Assembly: GCF_003003775.1 (NCBI RefSeq)
Contig: NZ_PVWJ01000041.1
Span: forward strand, 1-39,038
Length of the DNA: 39,038 bases
Source: Merismopedia glauca CCAP 1448/3
Lineage (GTDB): Bacteria > Cyanobacteriota > Cyanobacteriia > Cyanobacteriales > CCAP-1448
Direction: 5' to 3'
In this document: positions 34,767-39,038 of the stretch, one piece after another
How positions within the stretch are numbered: position 1 is the stretch's first letter
Layout of the letters: each line of letters starts with the position of its first letter
Made by a program: the position numbers and the translations under genes
Notes under the pieces: generated by a model
Told to the model about the DNA's origin: nothing
Databases searched by the model: none
Seen by the model: only the letters and a program-made list of their open reading frames with translations

Positions 34767-35242
34767 GAATTCCCTTAGCCTTTTGGTGCAAAAGCGTTCA
34801 CTTTATATAGACGATAACAAATTAAAAACGGTTCAATCTCTTTTCTTTTGGGAGGAGCCTATAGCAAAAGTCAGAAGTCAGAAGTCAGTCGTACAGACGT
34901 AGCAGTGCTACGTCTGTACAGAAGTCAGAAGTTAAAACCAGTGGCTTCAATGGTTCCAGTCTTCTAGAGTCTCCTAACCTTGATGCGTACTGCTATATCA
35001 AGTTAATCTGTATGGCGATCGCATTAGGTTTTAAAACCAATAGGCTGAATCAGCCGTATATATTAAGTAAGGTAATCACAACTTAGCTTGAGAGTTCATT
35101 CCCCAAAATGAGCAAAAAGCTGACAGTTTTTGGTCTACAAGGTGAGTAGGAGGCTCTTACATAATTAATAGATAGCGATCGCTCCTATCCCTTAAAGTTT
35201 GGCGATCGCCCTTCATGTGTGGTAGGACAAAAGCAGTAAATT
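34767..35242. other. Divergent intergenic region between ECF sigma gene and TVP38-type gene
   Basis: This 476-base gap holds the sigma operon promoter on the reverse strand (a reverse TATATAAAG and a GTGAAC stretch are visible near 34795-34815, unproven), a heptamer and palindrome repeat at 34869-34933, and several HIP1 sites near 35177-35210. No gene is seen. Confidence 0.45.
34869..34933. repeat. Palindrome nested inside a GTCAGAA heptamer array
   Basis: Heptamers run from 34869 to about 34888, are interrupted by a palindrome with arms gtacagacgtagca (34891-34904) and tgctacgtctgtac (34906-34919), and resume as agaagtcagaagtt (34920-34933). The order suggests that the palindrome inserted into an existing array. 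Confidence 0.88.
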
Positions 35243-35980
35243 ATGCTGAAGGAACCTGTTATTAACCGCTTGGATGCCCGCAAAAAAAGGATTATTAGCT
35301 ATATTATGATGGGTTTTTCCCTAGCTATACTCATTATTTCGGCTAAATACCTGAACCTCCCCGAAATTCTCAGAAATTTGCTCAGGTGGGTCGATAGCCT
35401 AGGTAACTGGGGTCCAATCGCTTTTATTATCATCTACAATCTTGCCACCATTTTATTCATTCCTGGCTCAATTTTGACGTTGGGAGGAGGGGTGATTTAT
35501 GGGGTGCTATGGGGTTCAATTTATGTGTCCATTTCTGCGATTATAGGGGCGATTGTCGCTTTTACGATTGGGCGCTATATTTCTAGGGATTGGGTAGCTA
35601 AGCAAATGGCTCAACACCCTAAATTCAAAGCGATTGAAGAAGCCGTAAGTCGCTCTGGGATTAAAATAGTCTTATTGACTCGTTTATGCCCCATATTTCC
35701 GTTTAATTTACTAAACTACGCTTTTGGAGTCACTCAAGTTTCATTGAGAGACTATGTTTTAGGTTCTTTGGGGATGATTCCAGGAACGGTAATGTATGTT
35801 TATTTGGGTTCAATTGTGGGCGATTTAGCAATGCTTGACACTCCTGGAATGATGTCAACTAATCCTCAAACGGAAATGATGAAATGGGTAATTAATATTA
35901 TTAGTGTGGCGATGACTATCGCTGTTACTGTTTATTTAGCTAAAATTGCGCGTCAGGCTCTTGAACAAGAGGTAAAGTAA
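35243..35980 (+). CDS. TVP38/TMEM64 family membrane protein
   Basis: This 245-residue protein has about six hydrophobic segments and the core motifs of the SNARE-associated (DedA/VTT-related) domain: NLATILFIPGSILTLGGGVIYG (about 66-87), AFTIGRYISRDW, and LTRLCPIFPFNLLNYAFGVTQV. Bacterial relatives sit in the inner membrane, and eukaryotic VTT proteins are lipid scramblases. Activity in this protein is unknown. No operon partner is evident; the dihydrouridine synthase follows after 94 bases on the same strand. Confidence 0.88.
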   Translation: MLKEPVINRLDARKKRIISYIMMGFSLAILIISAKYLNLPEILRNLLRWVDSLGNWGPIAFIIIYNLATILFIPGSILTLGGGVIYGVLWGSIYVSISAIIGAIVAFTIGRYISRDWVAKQMAQHPKFKAIEEAVSRSGIKIVLLTRLCPIFPFNLLNYAFGVTQVSLRDYVLGSLGMIPGTVMYVYLGSIVGDLAMLDTPGMMSTNPQTEMMKWVINIISVAMTIAVTVYLAKIARQALEQEVK

Positions 35981-36074
35981 GTCAACAGTAGAAAAATACA
36001 TGAGCAAACGCCACTAAAATAGAGATATATATCCCTATTGCTGCGATCGCATCATTTGCAGATCGAATACCTGT

Positions 36075-37130
36075 ATGCTTTCCCTCTCTCCGACCTTACA
36101 AGCAAGACTCTCTACACCTTTAAAGATTGGCCATTTTGAGGTCAATAGCCGCGTGTTGCAATCTCCCTTATCAGGAGTCACCGATCTGGTATTTCGTCGC
36201 TTGGTACGCCGCTACGCCCCCGATTCGATGATGTATACCGAAATGGTGAACGCCACGGGGTTGCACTATGTCAAAGATTTACCCAAACTGATGGAGGTAG
36301 ATCCCAATGAAAGACCAATTAGCATTCAATTATTTGACTGTCGCCCCGATTTTCTGGCAGAAGCAGCCCAAAAAGCCGTAGCAGAGGGTGCAGATACGGT
36401 GGATATCAATATGGGGTGTCCGGTTAACAAAATCACCAAAAATGGCGGTGGATCGGCTTTATTGAGGGAACCAGACACCGCAGAGGCGATCGTGCGATCT
36501 GTTGTCGAAGCAGTGAATGTCCCTGTAACAGTTAAAACCCGCATTGGTTGGAATGACAACGAAATCACGATCCTGGAATTCGCCAAACGGATGGAAGATG
36601 CTGGCGCGCAGATGATTACAGTCCACGGACGGACTCGCGCTCAAGGTTATAATGGTTTAGCCAGATGGGAATGGATTCGCAAAGTTAAGGAAATTCTCTC
36701 GATTCCGGTGATTGGCAATGGGGATATTTTCTCGGTAGAAGCTGCAATTCGGTGCTTAGAAGAAACTGGTGCGGATGGGGTGATGTGTTCTCGCGGAACT
36801 CTGGGATATCCTTTTTTAGTCGGTGAAGTAGATTACTTTTTGAAAACAGGTATCGTTAAGACTCCACCTACACCCATTGAAAGATTAGAATGCGCTCAGG
36901 AACATTTGAGAGCCTTGTGGGAGTATAAAGGCGATCGCGGAGTGCGTCAAGCACGCAAACACATGACTTGGTACGCTAAAGGATTCCCAGGCGCGGGAGA
37001 ATTGCGCGGACAATTGAGTACTATTAATAGTGTCAATGAAGGAATCGAGTACATCGATCGCGCCATCGAAAATGTAGCTAACTCCTGTTGGGAAAAGTCG
37101 GAATCTGACGTGAGCGATCGCCAATTTTAG
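36075..37130 (+). CDS. dus: tRNA-dihydrouridine synthase (DusB/NifR3 type)
   Basis: This 351-residue flavoenzyme reduces uridines in the tRNA D loop using FMN and NADPH. The TIM-barrel signatures are clear: LQSPLSGVTDLVFRRLVRRY near the start, catalytic C115 in DINMGCPVNKITKNGGGSALL, VTVKTRIGW, ITVHGRTRAQGYNG and VIGNGDIFS. A C-terminal helical domain with ARKHMTWYAKGFPGA follows. The DusB (nifR3) type is most likely in cyanobacteria, but the exact target uridine is not readable from sequence. Confidence 0.94.
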   Translation: MLSLSPTLQARLSTPLKIGHFEVNSRVLQSPLSGVTDLVFRRLVRRYAPDSMMYTEMVNATGLHYVKDLPKLMEVDPNERPISIQLFDCRPDFLAEAAQKAVAEGADTVDINMGCPVNKITKNGGGSALLREPDTAEAIVRSVVEAVNVPVTVKTRIGWNDNEITILEFAKRMEDAGAQMITVHGRTRAQGYNGLARWEWIRKVKEILSIPVIGNGDIFSVEAAIRCLEETGADGVMCSRGTLGYPFLVGEVDYFLKTGIVKTPPTPIERLECAQEHLRALWEYKGDRGVRQARKHMTWYAKGFPGAGELRGQLSTINSVNEGIEYIDRAIENVANSCWEKSESDVSDRQF

Positions 37131-37267
37131 GCGGCGACTCAAAATCGTCAATTGACGATTTCTGCTGCAAGAAAACAATCTTCCTGAAGCCTGAAATGCC
37201 CATTTCACAATCAAAACAGGGGTGTAATATTAGTACAAGTGGTCACCTTAACAGCGATCGCCCTGCA

Positions 37268-38260
37268 TCAGTTCTGGATTTGTCCTGCTTTCCAAATACC
37301 TTCTAAGCGATCGCCGTTGGCATAAATATAAACTCCCTTACCTTCTTTATCGCCGTTTTGAAATTCCCCTTCATAGCGATCGCCATTGGCATAAACGCAT
37401 TTAGCCGTACCGCTTAACTGTCCGCTTTTGAACTGTCCTTCGCAGCGATCGCCGTTAGCAAAAGTGTAAATTCCTTGACCGTTGAACTTACCGTCGCCAA
37501 ATTCACCTTCATACTTGTTGCGATCGGCAAAGGTGTAAATTCCTTTGCCATTTGGCTTGCCATTAGCAAATCCGCCTTCATAGCGATTCCCGTTAGCAAA
37601 TTTTCTGACCCCAGTCCCTTGAAACTGACCGTTGGCGAATTGACCTTTATAAGTTCCATCTTTAGCAAAGGTAAATTCTCCAGTACCTGACGGCTGAGAG
37701 TTGTTAAATTCTCCCTTATAGCTGTTACCGTTGGTATAAGTACACACTCCAGTGCCGTTTAACTGTCCTTCAGTCACAATTCCGCTACATTTGTCTCCAT
37801 TAGAACGAATAAAGCTGCCTTTGCCTTGAGGATTGCCGTTTTGGAATTCCCCTTCATAGCGTCCGCCATTTGCCGAAATATAAGCGCCTGTTCCGTGAGG
37901 TTGACCTTTGAGAAATTGTCCTTCATAGCGATCGCCATCTGCATAGGTTTCGACACCTTTGCCTTCCATACTATCGTCCTTAAACTCTCCCTGGTAGCGA
38001 GTTTTGTCTGCAAAAGTATAGATGCCGATTCCTTGTTTTTTACCAGCTAGGAAATTGCCCTCATAGCGATCGCCATTTTTATAGTTGCACTTACCTTGAC
38101 CGTTGAGCAAACCGTCTTTAATAGTACCTTCACACTTACTGCCATCAGATAAAGTTATCGTTGCTGCTTGGGCAATTTGAGGATAAGCCGTCAAGAAAGT
38201 TATTTCTAAAGTAGCAGTCAGTAATAAAACGGTTTTAGATCTTAAATTGGCAAATATCAT
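37268..38260 (-). CDS. Exported MORN-repeat protein (12 full repeats)
   Basis: This 330-residue protein has a signal peptide (about 1-32, ending AQAAT). From about residue 42 it is only MORN repeats: twelve full 23-residue units of the form YEGxFxxGxxxGxGxxxxxxGDR, then a partial thirteenth (LEGIWKAGQIQN). MORN repeats form elongated beta-hairpin stacks that can bind lipids or proteins; in bacteria their role is mostly unknown. Repeats 1, 6 and 11 carry cysteine at repeat positions 1 and 16 in place of the usual residues. Five in-frame HIP1 octamers encode the GDR of the repeat junction. Confidence 0.9.
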   Translation of the reverse strand: MIFANLRSKTVLLLTATLEITFLTAYPQIAQAATITLSDGSKCEGTIKDGLLNGQGKCNYKNGDRYEGNFLAGKKQGIGIYTFADKTRYQGEFKDDSMEGKGVETYADGDRYEGQFLKGQPHGTGAYISANGGRYEGEFQNGNPQGKGSFIRSNGDKCSGIVTEGQLNGTGVCTYTNGNSYKGEFNNSQPSGTGEFTFAKDGTYKGQFANGQFQGTGVRKFANGNRYEGGFANGKPNGKGIYTFADRNKYEGEFGDGKFNGQGIYTFANGDRCEGQFKSGQLSGTAKCVYANGDRYEGEFQNGDKEGKGVYIYANGDRLEGIWKAGQIQN

Positions 38261-38289
38261 GACAAAAATTCCTTGTTTAATTATTTAAA

Positions 38290-38317
38290 GTAGGGGCGCA
38301 ACGCGTTGCGCCCCTAC
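38290..38317. repeat. 28-base perfect palindrome, GC-rich variant
   Basis: The arm gtaggggcgcaacg (38290-38303) is followed without spacer by cgttgcgcccctac (38304-38317). The ends match the gtag...ctac pattern of the palindromes at 17377 and 33216. It lies about 30 bases upstream of the MORN gene start, in its leader or promoter, and downstream of the TonB_C gene. Confidence 0.85.
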
Positions 38318-38330
38318 AAAGGATTAAAAT

Positions 38331-38361
38331 GTAGCAATAATTTAGTGATTTGGTATTAGTT
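38331..38361. other. Probable empty target site of the MITE-like element
   Basis: The stretch gtagcaataatttagt (38331-38346) matches the left flank of the 184-bp element (25928-25943) at 14 of 16 positions. It continues as gatttggtattagtt, identical to the right flank after the AGT. The two loci line up as an empty and a filled copy of one repeat. Confidence 0.65.
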
Positions 38362-38375
38362 CAACTCAGCCATCT

Positions 38376-39038
38376 TTATCCCCCAGAAAACCTAAAATTG
38401 ATTTTCAAAGTGCCTCTTCTACCTGGAGGAGTGAACTCCATCCTCATTGCCATTTTTACGGCTGCGTCATCTATCTTGGAGTTACCGCTACTATCAAGGA
38501 TAGATACTCCAAGTGGTTTACCTTCTGCTGTCACCTCAATCCGCACTACGGGAAACTTTTGATTTTTAGCCAATTTACCCTGGTATTTTGGGCGACAATT
38601 GCGAGTACATTGCACGCTTGCTGAATCGAGTTCTCCTCCTGAGTTATTTCCACCTCCATTACCAGGGGGCGCGTTATTAGCAGCTATATTCCCTGGATCG
38701 TCACCATTGCCAGAATTACTATTGCTTTCCCCACCTCCATTCAGATTGCCGCCGCCTAAATTGCCTCTGAAACTGCGATCGCCTCCCGAACGCTGTACTG
38801 AACCTCCACCGGAATTATTGCGGGCAATTGTCCGATTTCCGCCGACATTTCCAGGATTTTCATCGCCGCCATTACTCTCATTACCTGAGTTATTAGGATT
38901 GCCACCGCCTAAATTGCCTCTGAAACTGCGATCGCCTCCCGAACGCTGTACCGCACCTCCACCGGAATTATTGCGGGCAATTGTCCGATTTCCGCCGACA
39001 TTTCCAGGATTGTCATTGCCGCCATTACTCTCATTACC
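38376..39038 (-). CDS. TonB_C-domain protein with Gly/Asn-rich tandem repeats (5' end outside window)
   Basis: The reverse frame is open from the window edge to the stop at 38376 and gives the last 220 residues of a longer protein. It begins with two 51-residue tandem repeats (GNESNGG..NPGNVGGNRTIARNNSGGG.VQRSGGDRSFRGNLGGGN). A further Gly/Asn/Ser-rich linker and a TonB C-terminal-type domain follow (about the last 75 residues: CTRNCRPKYQGKLAKNQKFPVVRIEVTAEGKPLGVSILDSSGNSKIDDAAVKMAM). It likely acts at the cell envelope. The low-complexity linker is much richer in glycine and asparagine than the proline-rich linker of the other TonB-like protein. The internal GTG at 38615 gives a shorter frame but is not the true start. 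Confidence 0.8.
   Translation of the reverse strand, partial: GNESNGGNDNPGNVGGNRTIARNNSGGGAVQRSGGDRSFRGNLGGGNPNNSGNESNGGDENPGNVGGNRTIARNNSGGGSVQRSGGDRSFRGNLGGGNLNGGGESNSNSGNGDDPGNIAANNAPPGNGGGNNSGGELDSASVQCTRNCRPKYQGKLAKNQKFPVVRIEVTAEGKPLGVSILDSSGNSKIDDAAVKMAMRMEFTPPGRRGTLKINFRFSGG
38733..39038 (-). repeat. 153-bp tandem coding repeats
   Basis: Two copies (39038-38886 and 38885-38733) are almost identical for about 140 bases and stay in frame. Each carries a HIP1 octamer at the same place (38928-38935 and 38775-38782, exactly 153 apart). More copies may lie beyond the window edge. Confidence 0.9.

Overview
The window is chromosomal DNA from a cyanobacterium, probably non-marine. Three things show this: the very frequent HIP1 octamer GCGATCGC, the photosynthetic genes petB and petD, and cyanobacterial families such as a CrtR-type carotene hydroxylase, a COP23-domain protein and a CtpA-type protease. 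Dispersed heptamer repeats and short perfect palindromes between genes resemble those of repeat-rich filamentous or colonial cyanobacteria. I cannot place the genus.

Layout: positions 295-2340 hold a stand-alone EF-G-like GTPase. Positions 2693-16162 are a surface-polysaccharide region. It has a forward run (FHA-flippase fusion, Wzy-like polymerase, hexapeptide acyltransferase, GT2 glycosyltransferase, sulfotransferase), a convergent Wzc-like co-polymerase, then rfbC-rfbD-rfbA for dTDP-rhamnose, a WecG/TagA/CpsF glycosyltransferase and a convergent processive GT2. Together these look like a Wzx/Wzy pathway for a polymer that may be sulfated and contain rhamnose. Positions 16195-20759 hold a zinc-ribbon membrane protein, the petB-petD pair, a divergent CtpA-type protease and a pentapeptide-repeat protein.

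Positions 20843-28237 hold a tRNA-Lys(CTT), a COP23 protein divergent from crtR, aroH with sppA, a DMT-family transporter, a 184-bp MITE-like element, a TonB-like protein and an alpha/beta hydrolase. Positions 28499-34766 hold topA, convergent carA, a DUF3124 lipoprotein and an ECF sigma / anti-sigma / Spy-like operon. The right end holds a TVP38-type membrane protein, a dihydrouridine synthase, an exported 12-repeat MORN protein and the 3' part of a Gly/Asn-rich TonB_C protein cut by the window edge.

The most unusual points are: the FHA domain fused to the flippase; a Wzc-like protein with altered kinase motifs and no tyrosine tail; a MITE-like insertion whose probable empty site lies 12 kb away in the same window; a palindrome family sitting inside heptamer arrays, including in the petB-petD spacer; the crtR 3' end made of heptamer repeat; and regularly spaced cysteine pairs in the MORN protein. 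I saw no CRISPR array, prophage, intact transposase or rRNA.
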